A stretch of DNA of 64,000 nt. It comes from Paenibacillus mendelii (GTDB lineage Bacteria; Bacillota; Bacilli; Paenibacillales; Paenibacillaceae). The stretch covers positions 1 to 64,000 of the forward strand of contig NZ_JANHOF010000008.1 in the NCBI RefSeq assembly GCF_024498075.1. Reading direction: 5' to 3'. The translations under genes were made by a program, and so were the position numbers. Below, piece after piece: positions 53,650 to 63,423 of this stretch. How positions within the stretch are numbered: position 1 is the first letter of the stretch; the number at the start of each line of letters is the position of its first letter. The notes under the pieces are model-generated. The model was not told the DNA's origin. It made no database searches and saw only the letters and a program-made list of their open reading frames with translations.

Positions 53650-54182
53650 TAGTAAATTTGAGGTGAGCCACGATCTCGGGCTTACCTCAAATGCGTTTGA
53701 GGGAGAGGTTAAAGAACAAGAAAAAATTGCCGCGATGGAGGTTAAGCCGATTTGAGCGGTTTTTCATTTGATTGGGTGATTGGTGCGGTTCATTCCTATG
53801 AGCTGGAGGACATGCCACCTTGAAGAGGAGATCTCGGAGCGCCCAGTTCGTCTTTAGCCGCTGAACCTGCGACGGATCATGGAATAAACTAGGTACGTAG
53901 TGGACATGGATGCGTATCGCCATTGAATGAATGGGCTGTTTTATACCCTTTTAATATTTCCGGTACAAGTCGTTTGATTCAAACGTACCTGTCACGTCTT
54001 CCCTGTATGCTTTGCCCTGCATATTTCTTGAAATTCTCTGGCTACTCCAACCGAGTTCCGTACAACTCCCCCCGCCCCTGTCGGATTAAAGACTATCCAC
54101 AGCTATCAGACTCACCAGATGGCCTGCTGTTAGATTACTTTAATTGTTTCAATACCGTTTTTGCTAATCTTAAAGTGTCTAT
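53650..54182. other. intergenic region without recognisable gene
   Basis: About 530 bp with many stops in all frames. Short open stretches on both strands (for example a 78-codon minus-strand frame ending at 53687) have no family signature. The region could hold degraded mobile-element sequence, but I cannot name one. Confidence 0.3.
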
Positions 54183-54653
54183 TCACATGTTACCTATGCC
54201 CCAATCATATTCTGCAAAAAAGTAAAATCTCCATTGGTCTAACGTCTGGGCTAATCCATTCAGTGTAAGCTCTCCAATCAATGAGCCTCCTTTATACTGG
54301 TACTCATACCACGAATCATTGATAATATTTAGAGTCGCATAAATTTCACTTAAATTGGCCGCAAACTCCCTAAGCTCATTTCTACAAGAAGTGAATTTTT
54401 CATCCATCATTGCTTCCTCATCAAAAATTTCTCCTGTAAATTCTTCCTCTTCTGAGTCGTTGTTTATATTTATATTGGGTAAATCAAGCGCGGCTGCGTA
54501 TATAGTCAAAATGATTTTAGTAATCTCTTTTATGGCTTCTTCAACATTAATATTTCGAGCATTTTTCAGTATTTTATTGTACTCCCATATCAAAGATTGG
54601 AACCTTTTAACCGCGGGATTAAGTAAACGCTCACCCTCCAGCTTAATATACAA
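54183..54653 (-). CDS. hypothetical protein, 156 aa
   Basis: This acidic, mostly helical protein has conserved-looking features: an N-terminal helical part with EAIKEITKIILTIYAAALDLP, an acidic spacer NNDSEEEEFTG, and a C terminus SLIGELTLNGLAQTLDQWRFYFFAEYDWG. The C-terminal pattern is reminiscent of DUF5063-type proteins, but I am not sure. There is no signal or membrane segment. It lies next to a broken small gene on the same strand, in a region of decaying accessory genes. The codon usage is more A/T-rich than neighbours, suggesting recent transfer. Confidence 0.55.
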   Translation of the reverse strand: MYIKLEGERLLNPAVKRFQSLIWEYNKILKNARNINVEEAIKEITKIILTIYAAALDLPNININNDSEEEEFTGEIFDEEAMMDEKFTSCRNELREFAANLSEIYATLNIINDSWYEYQYKGGSLIGELTLNGLAQTLDQWRFYFFAEYDWGIGNM

Positions 54654-54671
54654 GTCCCCATAACGATCTAA

Positions 54672-54911
54672 CTATGAGTAGTGCTCGAGATCTTCGCCAT
54701 TTTCCCAAAGCTCGATTATTTCCTCAGCCTCCTCCAATTGATCGTCCGGCACGACAAGGCTGGTGTAATAGGTTAATGTACCGTCAAGTGTTTCGTAATC
54801 GTTGCGTTAGATCCTCCATCTGATATGTGGTGCAATTCTTTTTAACTCTCCAACAATAACATCAAGCTCCTGATCAGTAGACGAATTTTCCGACACATAA
54901 GACCAGTCCAT
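54672..54911 (-). pseudogene. small acidic protein gene with in-frame stop
   Basis: From ATG 54911 the frame reads MDWSYVSENSSTDQELDVIV then GELKRIAPHIRWRI, a TAA, and continues in the same frame as RNDYETLDGTLTYYTSLVV to LEHYS and a stop at 54672 (79 residues in all). The continuing frame is coding-like (PDDQLEEAEEIIELWENGED), so the TAA is likely a nonsense mutation. Family unknown; size and acidity are like small immunity proteins, which is only a guess. Confidence 0.5.
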
Positions 54912-55044
54912 ACTACAGCCCCCTCCCACTAAATGCATGAATCGAAAGGATACTTTAGAAAACGAAAGAAAATAGCAGCTTGGAATCGGTTAGGCTGCCC
55001 AAATATGCAGTTAGAGGAGAAGATTAACCCACGGAGGACGGGGA

Positions 55045-55146
55045 ATGACAAGGATACACGCGGCGACTGCGGAACAGCTCTCCGGCCGATTAGCGAGTGT
55101 ATCCGATAACCTCGGGGATGAGATCCGGAACGAACGAGGCTGGTGA
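55045..55146 (+). CDS. tiny ORF resembling a WXG100 start
   Basis: A 33-codon frame begins after GGAGG (8 nt) with MTRIHAATAEQLSGRL and ends at 55146 with RGW then stop. This recalls the first helix of WXG100-type secreted proteins, and further coding-like codons follow the stop. It could be the truncated start of a type VII effector or toxin gene. Weak evidence. Confidence 0.25.
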   Translation: MTRIHAATAEQLSGRLASVSDNLGDEIRNERGW

Positions 55147-55191
55147 CGCCGCGACATCACAGCTGAATGGCAAACGCGAAACCAAGCGGGA

Positions 55192-55236
55192 TAAAAAAGA
55201 AGGGATTTCCCCTATCCGAAACCGTGGATCCCTTCT
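55192..55236 (-). terminator. Rho-independent terminator of the type I R-M operon
   Basis: On the minus strand AGAAGGGAT pairs with ATCCCTTCT, followed by TTTTTTATCC. It lies about 55 bp after the hsdR stop and matches its direction. Confidence 0.8.
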
Positions 55237-55288
55237 CCGCTAGCTATCAATTCATTGCATATGCTTATATCCGTGGATACTCTCCGTC

Positions 55289-58200
55289 CTAACTTACATT
55301 TAAGTCAGCACGCTGTTGAAGTGCTTCATATAGCCCAGCTGGTCCAAGGAGTATATCCTTAAGAGCATGGCGCACCTTCTCTGAATCCAACGCCTGCTTA
55401 CTCATAGTGCTATGCGCGGCGAAGGCATCCATAATGGCATTCATCAGTTCTCTCGACAGATCAGGCGAATTGGCGAATTGCTCCTTTGTATTGTTCACAG
55501 CTTGTTGTACTAGGACGTCCGACTCTAGCAGCTTACTCTTCAGTACGTTGTTTACATAGACCAACTTGTCGTCGTCGGTCAGCTCACCTTCGAAGAGATC
55601 GTTTACCTTTGCAATAATCTCGGCCAAAAGAGCCTTTTCTTTCTCCTGCACCTCACCGCTTCCGGTATCCGTAAGCGGTTTTAATTTCTCAGCCTCACCG
55701 TCACGAAGTGGCAAGTCGAGCTTACCTTTGTTTTTAAGCTTGTGGTGGGTCAGTACAACCTTTGAAAGGTCAACGCCTTCGCGTTCCCGTCCGAACTCAA
55801 GAAGCGGCATCAAACGCTTGAAGAAGATCGCTCGCTTCTCAATTGCGGTGTTACCATAGTCAAAGATTTGCGAGAGGAATGCATAGACGCGCAGAAAAGT
55901 CCCTAGGTTCCGCTTGAGCAAGATAAGTGCATTTATCTCGTTTTGCGCTTCCCGTTCACGCTTTGCATCTTGCTTCGCTCTCGCAATCGCACGTTCATCC
56001 TGAGCAGCCTTATAGCGCTTAAGCAGCCGATCTGCCACTGGCTCTATAGCGGTAGAAAGTTCAGCCTGCGACGCTTTCGGATTCATCTCCACCGCTACCA
56101 CACGTTCTATTTCGTTGTCGTCGTACGTACCCGTTGCATCGAGCTTTGCGCGCAAGTCGTAGACCAAATGGGGGTCTGTGACGCCCGCCAGTTCCGCCGT
56201 TTCATAATAGGTCATAAAGGACTCTAGTATATCCTCTGGGTCATTTACAAAGTCGAGAATATACGTTGTGTCCTTTTTACCATATTCTCCGCTATACGCA
56301 CGATTCAATCGCGAAAGCGTCTGCACAGCCTGGATGCCTCCTAATCGCTTGTCAACGTACATGCCGCACAACAGAGGTTGGTCGAAACCCGTCTGAAATT
56401 TGTTGGCTACCAGAAGGATTTGATACTCTTCAGTCGCAAATGCCTCGCGCATGTCTCTCCCGCGCAAGTTCGGATTCAGCATCTTACTGTTTTCTGTTAA
56501 TGGATCAGGGCTTGATTCCTTGTCGTTTACCTCTCCGGAGAAGGCAACCAATGTTCCCATTTTGTAACCCTGCTCCCTAATGTATTTTTCGATTGCCAGC
56601 TGCCAGCGAACCGCTTCGATACGGCTGGCCACTACTACCATCGCTTTGGCATGACCGTTCAATAGAAGCGACACGTTTTCACGGAAATGTTCCACTACCA
56701 CCTGTACTTTCTGAGCGATGTTATAGGGGTGCAACCGCACCCAACGCATGATCCCCTTCATGGCTTCACTGCGCTCGACTGCCTTCTCGTCCCATTCAAG
56801 CCCGTCATTTGCCAGTTTGAACGCCAAACTATAGGGAGTATAGTTTTTCAATACATCGAGGATGAATCCTTCCTCAATAGCCTGGCGCATTCCGTATACG
56901 TGAAATGGTGCGGGTAGGTTATCCGGACCGGAGGGTATATCAAGGTTGGGGCGCCGACCAAACAGTTCTAGCGTCTTCGATTTCGGTGTTGCGGTAAAGG
57001 CAACATAGGTAATGCCCGACACATTCGATCGTCCAGCCATGTTTGCTGCGAGCAAGTCTTCCGTGTCTATTTCGCCGCCGTCGGCCAGTTCTTTCAATTC
57101 CTCAGCTGAAAGCACCTGCTTCAGCTTAGAGGCCGCCTCGCCTGTCTGTGAGCTGTGCGCCTCGTCTGCAATGACGGCAAAACGCTTATGCTGGGTGGCA
57201 GCAAGCTCCTGCACCGCCTTTAAAGCAAATGGGAATGTTTGAATTGTACAAACAACAATTTTTTTGCCGCCTGATAGCGCATTTGCCAACTCACCGCTTT
57301 TACTCTGAGACTCGCCTTTGATGGTCTCGACAACTCCTGCGGTACGCTGAAAATCAAAAATCGCTTCTTGCAGTTGTGCATCCAGTACATTTCGATCACT
57401 AACTACTAGCACCGAGTCGAACATTTTTTTATGTTCGGCATCATGCAGATCGGCAAGAAAATGTGCCGTCCAGGCGATTGAATTTGTTTTTCCGGAACCG
57501 GCGGAATGTTGAATAAGGTACTTTTGACCTGGGCCTTCCTTGAACACATCCGCTATTAGCTTGCGCGTGGCATCCAGTTGATGAAAGCGAGGGAATATGA
57601 TTGATATGATCTGCTTCTTACTGTCACGCTTGGTAACTAAATAGCGACCGATAATTTCAAGCCAGCTGTCTCTTTCCCATACCAGCTCCCACAGATAAGC
57701 GGTACGATGTCCGTATTCATTAACAGGATTACCCGCCGCACCGTTGTCTCCTTGGTTGAATGGAAGGAAAGTAGTGGCTGAACCATGCAACTTCGTGGTC
57801 ATTCGCACTTCACTGTTGCTCAACGCAAAATGCACCAATGCCCCGCTTGGAAAATTTAGCAATGGTTCGGCAGACTTGCCTTTCGGACGGGGGTCACGGT
57901 CGAATCGATATTGATCTACTGCATCTTCCACGCCCTGCGTGAAATCGCTCTTCAATTCCACCGTCGCAACCGGTATTCCGTTCAAAAAAAGCACAAGGTC
58001 GATAGCGTTTTCGTTTTGAATGGAGTAACGTACCTGCCGTACTACGCGTAATCGGTTGGCTGTGTATTTCGCTTGTAAATCTGGGTTCATCGCCAGCGCG
58101 GGCTTAAACTGAGCGAATTGGATTGGCTGCCGTAGGCCCAGCATCTCCATACCATGGCGCAGCACATCGAGCGTTCCACGGTCATCCAGTTGCTTGCGCA

Positions 58201-58420
58201 GACGGTTCAGTAATACAGCTTCTACCGACGAGCCATGACTCTTAGAAAGTGCCTCCCAGGCTTTGGGCTGGGTTTCCTGCATCCAAGTCAACACATCTTC
58301 CGGAAACAGTGCATTGACTCGGTCATAACGCTGCGCATCACCCTCCGTATACAGCCAGCCATGTGCCAATAAATGAGCACATATGTCGTTCTCAAATTCA
58401 ATTTCTTTGTGCAGGCTCAT
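55289..58420 (-). CDS. hsdR: type I restriction enzyme R subunit
   Basis: This 1043-residue subunit cuts DNA and drives translocation. The nuclease site is visible near 141-157 (IDLVLF with D141; VATVELK with E155 and K157). Walker A is HSAGSGKTNS at about 304-313, the DEAH box is VIADEAHSSQTG, and later SF2 motifs follow (FTATPKSKTLELFG; LLVANKFQTGFDQP; QTLSRLNRAY). A C-terminal helical region of about 250 residues should bind the MTase. The length is usual for the family. Its ATG overlaps the hsdS stop by four bases. All essential motifs are intact. Confidence 0.96.
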   Translation of the reverse strand: MSLHKEIEFENDICAHLLAHGWLYTEGDAQRYDRVNALFPEDVLTWMQETQPKAWEALSKSHGSSVEAVLLNRLRKQLDDRGTLDVLRHGMEMLGLRQPIQFAQFKPALAMNPDLQAKYTANRLRVVRQVRYSIQNENAIDLVLFLNGIPVATVELKSDFTQGVEDAVDQYRFDRDPRPKGKSAEPLLNFPSGALVHFALSNSEVRMTTKLHGSATTFLPFNQGDNGAAGNPVNEYGHRTAYLWELVWERDSWLEIIGRYLVTKRDSKKQIISIIFPRFHQLDATRKLIADVFKEGPGQKYLIQHSAGSGKTNSIAWTAHFLADLHDAEHKKMFDSVLVVSDRNVLDAQLQEAIFDFQRTAGVVETIKGESQSKSGELANALSGGKKIVVCTIQTFPFALKAVQELAATQHKRFAVIADEAHSSQTGEAASKLKQVLSAEELKELADGGEIDTEDLLAANMAGRSNVSGITYVAFTATPKSKTLELFGRRPNLDIPSGPDNLPAPFHVYGMRQAIEEGFILDVLKNYTPYSLAFKLANDGLEWDEKAVERSEAMKGIMRWVRLHPYNIAQKVQVVVEHFRENVSLLLNGHAKAMVVVASRIEAVRWQLAIEKYIREQGYKMGTLVAFSGEVNDKESSPDPLTENSKMLNPNLRGRDMREAFATEEYQILLVANKFQTGFDQPLLCGMYVDKRLGGIQAVQTLSRLNRAYSGEYGKKDTTYILDFVNDPEDILESFMTYYETAELAGVTDPHLVYDLRAKLDATGTYDDNEIERVVAVEMNPKASQAELSTAIEPVADRLLKRYKAAQDERAIARAKQDAKREREAQNEINALILLKRNLGTFLRVYAFLSQIFDYGNTAIEKRAIFFKRLMPLLEFGREREGVDLSKVVLTHHKLKNKGKLDLPLRDGEAEKLKPLTDTGSGEVQEKEKALLAEIIAKVNDLFEGELTDDDKLVYVNNVLKSKLLESDVLVQQAVNNTKEQFANSPDLSRELMNAIMDAFAAHSTMSKQALDSEKVRHALKDILLGPAGLYEALQQRADLNVS

Positions 58421-59742
58421 ACCGTCACCTCTTGTTCAGTGAGACTGCGCACATCAATTTTGCCGGTAACGGCGGCGGAGATAAGTGCACTACGGCGTTC
58501 TTTAAGCAGAACTATAGCATTTTCTGCTACGGTCACTAGCGCATCCATCTTAGATGTCTCACGATTAATGAATCTTAGAATGTCATGTTGTTCTTCCCTA
58601 GGGGGAATTGGTACATAAGAATTCATTAATAGTTTCGTCTCAAGGCTCTCAACAGTTGCACCTTGTTTACCCCATTCCATTAATAATTCACGGTTCAACC
58701 CTTGAATGAATCTCAAGAAATAAGTTGGCTCTAATTCCTTAGTTACATCAATAGCTTTTATATCCTGATTAATAGCTGTTGATACAAGATTAATTCCAAC
58801 AGGAATAGTGTGTCTAAGGATACCCGAACGCATGACTAAAAGAACATGGTTTGAATTAATAATCGAAGCAGAACTACTCGCTACTCCTAACTCAGTGATT
58901 GTTTCTTCTGATTCATTGAGAAATTCAGATTTCATATCCTTTGGAGTAATCCAAGGAATTCCGCCGCCCCAGAATTCAAGTATATCGCGCGAAGGCGTAC
59001 CGCCTCCGATTGAACTTGCGAAATGACCGAGCCGCTTGAGGCTCCAATGCTCAGGCACCTCACCCAACCATTCAATACCAGAATTTTTCTTTGGCGCTGC
59101 CGGGTCAAGCCCCTTGGTGATTGCGTGTGAAATAATAGCCTGGCGCTTTTCCTTGAGTAGTGTAATGAGCTTTTCTTGCTCTGCTACTAGCATGTCGATC
59201 TTACCTGTTTCTCGGTCAAGGAAGTCAACAATGACCGACTGTTCCGCAAAGGGTGGAAGCGGAATACTAACGTTTCCGGCTTCCACCCATCGAAATTCTG
59301 TAGATCGTTCGCGAATTCCTTTTGCTAGTGAATTGATAAAGCCACTAAGAGCCATGAATCTAAGGAGTTTTCCATAGTACCGGGTATTGATCTTGTCGTT
59401 TCGAGGACAACATACCGAATAAACAGGAGTTGATTTCCCATCTGAATCAGACACTCCGATGGCACCAGCAAAAGCATCCATCGCATGAATAACAAGATCC
59501 CCTTTACGAACTCCTTGATAACCTATTTCCTTAATGGAATTGGTGAACCCATCCACCCTTCGATTAGTCCGAAGTGTTACTTCGCCATCGCGAAAAGCTG
59601 TTACTATTTCGTTTTCTTCTTCTGGTGGTCTCTTCATCAACTCGAATAAAAATTTAAGCCGATAGATTTCCCAATGATCCGGAACATCTCCGAGCCATGA
59701 TTCACCACTGTCCTTGTACTCCAGATATTGCGGTAAGCTCAT
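58417..59742 (-). CDS. hsdS: type I restriction enzyme S (specificity) subunit
   Basis: This 441-residue subunit determines the target sequence. It has two target-recognition domains, each introduced by a conserved block: [27 protein letters not shown] near 5-30 and [24 protein letters not shown] near 215-240. Each is followed by a coiled-coil spacer ([36 protein letters not shown] near 165-200; the C-terminal equivalent near 385-430). The two halves are internally repeated, as expected. It overlaps both neighbours by four bases. The recognised sequence cannot be deduced. Confidence 0.95.
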   Translation of the reverse strand: MSLPQYLEYKDSGESWLGDVPDHWEIYRLKFLFELMKRPPEEENEIVTAFRDGEVTLRTNRRVDGFTNSIKEIGYQGVRKGDLVIHAMDAFAGAIGVSDSDGKSTPVYSVCCPRNDKINTRYYGKLLRFMALSGFINSLAKGIRERSTEFRWVEAGNVSIPLPPFAEQSVIVDFLDRETGKIDMLVAEQEKLITLLKEKRQAIISHAITKGLDPAAPKKNSGIEWLGEVPEHWSLKRLGHFASSIGGGTPSRDILEFWGGGIPWITPKDMKSEFLNESEETITELGVASSSASIINSNHVLLVMRSGILRHTIPVGINLVSTAINQDIKAIDVTKELEPTYFLRFIQGLNRELLMEWGKQGATVESLETKLLMNSYVPIPPREEQHDILRFINRETSKMDALVTVAENAIVLLKERRSALISAAVTGKIDVRSLTEQEVTV

Positions 59743-61481
59743 GCCCTCATCCCCTCCAACATGCCCTTGATTCGCTCAGTAACCGCCATAAGTTCAGCAT
59801 CAATCTCTTCCAGTGGGCGCGGCGGTTGGAACATATAAAAGTACCGGTTAAAGGGAATCTCATATCCAACCTTTGTCTTATCATTATCAATCCAAGCGTC
59901 CGGAAAATGGGGCAGCACTTCACGCTTGAAATACGCTTCTACTTCCTCAACTAACGGGACATTCTCGGTGTCGCGCAAGCTAACATTGGGTTGCTTCATT
60001 CCTTTAAGTTTCCCTTTTTTTCCAAGTTCAATGTTGCCATTCTCGTCGCGCAATGGACGTTCAACTGTGATGGTGTGGTATCCGAAATCACTATTATTCA
60101 AGATACGACTAATAGGTTTACCATCTTTCTCGGCTTCCGTAAAACTCCCGAAGAGTCGGGTAATCTCTTCGATTTGATCGTTCGAAAGTTCCTTTCGCTT
60201 GCTACCAAGTGATTTGCGCATCTTTTGCCAGAATTCACTGGAGTCAATCAGTTGGACCTTACCTTTGCGATGCTCCGGCTTGCGGTTTGATACAATCCAA
60301 ACATAAGTGGATATGCCAGTGTTGTAAAACATATCTGTCGGTAATGCCACAATCGCTTCTATCAGATCGTTCTCAAGCACATATCGACGGATTTCGCTTT
60401 CACCGCTTCCCGCGCCGCCGGTAAACAGTGGAGAACCGTTTAGGACGATACCAAAGCGACTACCGCCTTCACTCACTGGGCGCATCTTTGAGATCAAGTG
60501 CAGCAGAAACAGCATAGAGCCGTCGGATACGCGCGGAAGTCCAGGACCGAATCGCCCGTTATACCCTTGCTGCTCATGTTCCTTTCGCACATCCTTTTCG
60601 ACCTTTTTCCACTCCACACCAAAAGGCGGATTTGATAGCATGTAATCGAAATGCTTTTGCGGGTGACCATCGTCAGATAACGTATTTCCGTAAGCGATGT
60701 TGGCAACGTCCTGACCCTTGATGAGCATGTCCGCCTTGCAAATTGCATAGGACTCAGGGTTAAGTTCTTGACCAAAAACGGTGAGCCGCGCCTGGCTGTT
60801 GTGCTCTTCTAAATATTCTCCCGCAACAGAGAGCATTCCACCGGTTCCGGCCGTGGGATCGTATATCGTGCGCACTACGCCTGGTTTAGAAAGCACTTCA
60901 TCGTCTTCAATGAACAGAAGATTCACCATTAAGGAGATAACTTCACGTGGAGTAAAGTGCTCCCCAGCTGTTTCATTCGAGATTTCGGCAAATTTTCGGA
61001 TCAGTTCCTCGAACACTAGACCCATCTGATGGTTGTCCACGTTTTCGGGGTGCAGGTCAATTTGCGCGAACTTCTCTGTCACTTGATACAACAGCCCCGA
61101 CTTATTTAATCGCTCGATCTGCGTATGGAACTCGAAGCGCTCGAAGATGTCACGTACCGCAGGCGAAAATTCTTGAATGTAGCTGTAAAGGTTATCGCGT
61201 ATATGATCATGATCGCCCATAAGCATTTTCATGTCCTGGGGTGAGGTGTTATAAAAGCTATAACCAGATTTGCGAAGTAGGAACGGTTCAGGGTTGATGC
61301 CCATTGCCTTCTTCTCTTCGTACTCGGTCAGCACGGCTTGTTTTGTACCTTTCAGAACACAGTCTAGCCGACGCAGCACGGTGAAAGGCAAGATGACCTT
61401 GCCATAGTCAGATTGTTTATAATCGCCTCTTAGAAGGTCAGCGACGGACCAAATAAAAGCGGAAAGGTTTTGTTGATTCAT
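59739..61481 (-). CDS. hsdM: type I restriction enzyme M (methyltransferase) subunit
   Basis: This 580-residue N6-adenine methyltransferase subunit has the SAM-binding motif DPTAGTGGM at 208-216 and the catalytic NPPF at 284-287. The N-terminal helical domain (about 1-140) and the [13 protein letters not shown] segment near 174 are typical. It is the first gene of the hsdM-hsdS-hsdR operon. AAGGAG lies about 14 nt before the ATG. Methylation by HsdM and HsdS protects host DNA from HsdR. Confidence 0.96.
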   Translation of the reverse strand: MNQQNLSAFIWSVADLLRGDYKQSDYGKVILPFTVLRRLDCVLKGTKQAVLTEYEEKKAMGINPEPFLLRKSGYSFYNTSPQDMKMLMGDHDHIRDNLYSYIQEFSPAVRDIFERFEFHTQIERLNKSGLLYQVTEKFAQIDLHPENVDNHQMGLVFEELIRKFAEISNETAGEHFTPREVISLMVNLLFIEDDEVLSKPGVVRTIYDPTAGTGGMLSVAGEYLEEHNSQARLTVFGQELNPESYAICKADMLIKGQDVANIAYGNTLSDDGHPQKHFDYMLSNPPFGVEWKKVEKDVRKEHEQQGYNGRFGPGLPRVSDGSMLFLLHLISKMRPVSEGGSRFGIVLNGSPLFTGGAGSGESEIRRYVLENDLIEAIVALPTDMFYNTGISTYVWIVSNRKPEHRKGKVQLIDSSEFWQKMRKSLGSKRKELSNDQIEEITRLFGSFTEAEKDGKPISRILNNSDFGYHTITVERPLRDENGNIELGKKGKLKGMKQPNVSLRDTENVPLVEEVEAYFKREVLPHFPDAWIDNDKTKVGYEIPFNRYFYMFQPPRPLEEIDAELMAVTERIKGMLEGMRA

Positions 61482-61601
61482 TGAATAAGGGCTCCTTTTT
61501 CAGTTAACATTTTGTTCTTTGTTTCGGTCACTTTAAGCTTATGATTATCTGTATCCCCCAAACAGGATTACAATAAGCTCTATTGATTTCTACATTTCCC
61601 A

Positions 61602-61730
61602 TCAATTATCCTGCTTTTTATTTATGACATAGACCGAAAGACCCAAGACAAGATAATCAACTCCAACTTTGATGAAAGATTGCTCCACCATTCTTTGTCC
61701 ATTCGGATTGACGTCCGGATGCGTAATGTT
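61602..61730 (-). pseudogene. C-terminal fragment of an unknown protein
   Basis: A coding-like minus-strand stretch reads ITHPDVNPNGQRMVEQSF then IKVGVDYLVLGLSVYVINKK and a stop at 61602. An ATG at 61691 lies inside it, but the codons before it look coding, too, and a stop is found a little upstream. It ends in one possible membrane helix. Family not recognised. The rest of 61482-61762 should hold the hsdM promoter. Confidence 0.3.
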
Positions 61731-61762
61731 AATTTATCCTAACACTTCGCAAATGTACTATT

Positions 61763-62693
61763 TTGTATTTTTTTCACACATTCACTTATGCGATGCAAGA
61801 ACTTGAAAAAAAGACATTATCCATCTACCTTCGAATTCTAAACAACAGAATTCTTCCTGCTATTGGTCATTTACGATTAGATCAAGTTAAACCCTTGCAC
61901 GTTGCTTCTTTAATAAGTGAATTAGGAAAAGAAGGCACAGGCAAGACGGGAAAGATGGAAAGCTTTCTTCGGGAACCATTCAATACGTGTACAGAGTATT
62001 AAAAAACATTTTCTCGAGAGCAGTCGAATGGAGACTCATCCAAACTAATCCTGTTGGGGATGTAAAGTCACCAAAAGTCGTGTATAAGGAAAGTCAGATT
62101 TACGATGAAGATGAAATACAGTTATTATTTGAAGCTTTAGAAAATGGAGCTTACCATTGGCGAATGATGATCACTCTTGCTTTAACTACCGGTCTTCGCC
62201 GCGGTGAGTTAGTTGGACTTGAATGGAAAAACGTTGATTTGGAGTAAGGTACGATTAATGTAAAACAAAGCATCTCTGATTTCAATAAAGGTAATCCAAT
62301 TATTAAAGAACCAAAGACCAAACCACACGCAAAATCAACCTCTCTGATGCAGTTTGGGAGGCATTGAAACACTATCATGAATATTGCATACAGCAATGGG
62401 GTGAATTGGAGACAACAAGAGATAACGATCATTTCTTTGTATTCTTTAATCAGTACGGGAGAGCTTTCTACCCGCAGAGCCCATATTTATGGTTTCGCGG
62501 TTTCTTAAAGAAGCACAATTTAAAATACATCAAATTTCATGATTTAAGACATACTTCTGCCACCTTACTCATCAACCAAGGCGTCTATGCAAAAATTATT
62601 TCCGAACGTCTTGGACATGCCAACATCACGACAACGATGAACATTTATGGCCATGTATTATCAAAAGCCGATAAAGAAGCAGCAAATAAATGA
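61763..62693 (+). pseudogene. phage/ICE-type integrase, broken
   Basis: Three pieces in different frames make up one tyrosine recombinase. Piece 1 (61763-62002) has the SAM-like domain (LRILNNRILPAIGHLRLDQVKPLHV). Piece 2 (61987-62247) has VLKNIFSRAVEWRLIQTNPV, and the catalytic-domain start with TTGLRRGELVGLEW (Arg). Piece 3 (62364-62693) has KFHDLRHTSATLLINQG (His, Arg), ERLGHANITTTMNIYGHV (His, Tyr). All catalytic residues survive, but at least two frameshifts and a premature stop at 62245 break the gene. It represents a dead mobile element. Confidence 0.85.
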
Positions 62694-62728
62694 TCAGATC
62701 ATTCCGTTCAGAAAAAGCAAAGAAGCAT

Positions 62729-62770
62729 AAGAACCCGAACGATTGTAGCACTAATCGATCGGGTTCTTTT
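62729..62770 (+). terminator. Rho-independent terminator after the integrase pseudogene
   Basis: AAGAACCCGA pairs with TCGGGTTCTT, a 20-nt loop between, followed by TTTCTT on the plus strand. It lies 36 bp after the integrase stop. Confidence 0.75.
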
Positions 62771-62912
62771 CTTAAGGACTATAACAGTTTACTCAAAATG
62801 CGTTCTGTTTTAGGTTCTTTTAGGGAGATATCCGCTGATTTTTGCTCATTTATGTTGAATTTTCACACCAGTTTTGCAACAAGTGCTGAAAATCTCTTCT
62901 GTATCACTAAAT

Positions 62913-63066
62913 CTAACTCACTGTTTTAGCTGGAAAAACAAGCATTAATAAGGCTTTTAGAAAATCTGTTTTATTTTGCACAAGCAGTGCAACTGACTCC
63001 ACATGCACCGTATGCGGGAACATGTTATTGGGTTCCCATCGGCCGCGGAAGGCCAAATCCTTGATT
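62913..63066 (-). pseudogene. 3' end fragment of an rlmD-like (RumA/TrmA family) gene
   Basis: The minus-strand frame reads IKDLAFRGRWEPNNMFPHTV then HVESVALLVQNK and continues to a stop at 62913. MFPHTVHVESVALL is close to the conserved C terminus of 23S rRNA uracil-5-methyltransferases (…DMFPHTVHVE…). Only this 3' end is present. The 3' end of rlmD/rumA is a known integration target of Gram-positive ICEs and prophages, so the fragment is best read as an attachment-site duplicate. The upstream part (63040-63066) is less certain. Confidence 0.65.
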
Positions 63067-63077
63067 TAAAAGGGTTT

Positions 63078-63156
63078 TCAACGTTCGAGTATTGTTCTAT
63101 ATGGTTGCTGTATGCTCGCAAATGACAGTTTTCGTCCCCAATTCGCCCCCAGTTTT
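63078..63156 (-). pseudogene. C-terminal remnant of an integrase
   Basis: About 25 codons on the minus strand read KLGANWGRKLSFASIQQPYR then a short tail and stop at 63078. Tyrosine integrases of Gram-positive elements often end in such W-G-x tails (GANWG). It sits directly next to the rlmD-like fragment, as an integrase next to its attachment site would. Confidence 0.45.
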
Positions 63157-63248
63157 TATGAGTGTATTTTATGGTTTACCACCAATTCTTAAAACTCTTT
63201 GTCAACTTCATCTAAAATTATTCAACATCCATCGATAGCTTATTTTAG

Positions 63249-63413
63249 GAGACTGTCGATTAAATGGTTTACCTCTCAAAGGGCTTTGAATCGTGTTTAA
63301 ACCAGTTTTAAACGGTGATTTGACTTTAATCGCATCTTCTTGGTAATCCAACGTACTGGATTTTCTTCTTCGTCGTCAAGCCCTTTTTTCTCCTAGAGTT
63401 AATCGACAGTCTC
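63249..63413. repeat. 165-bp element with perfect 15-bp terminal inverted repeats
   Basis: GAGACTGTCGATTAA at 63249-63263 is the exact reverse complement of TTAATCGACAGTCTC at 63399-63413. The interior (135 bp) has no transposase. Size and ends are like a MITE or a deletion derivative of an insertion sequence. No clear target-site duplication is seen. Confidence 0.6.
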
Positions 63414-63423
63414 TCTAGTATCT

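Noticed and set aside
53687..53923. 78-codon minus-strand ORF after the DGQHR gene
   Set aside because: No start signal, odd composition and no domain; treated as chance.
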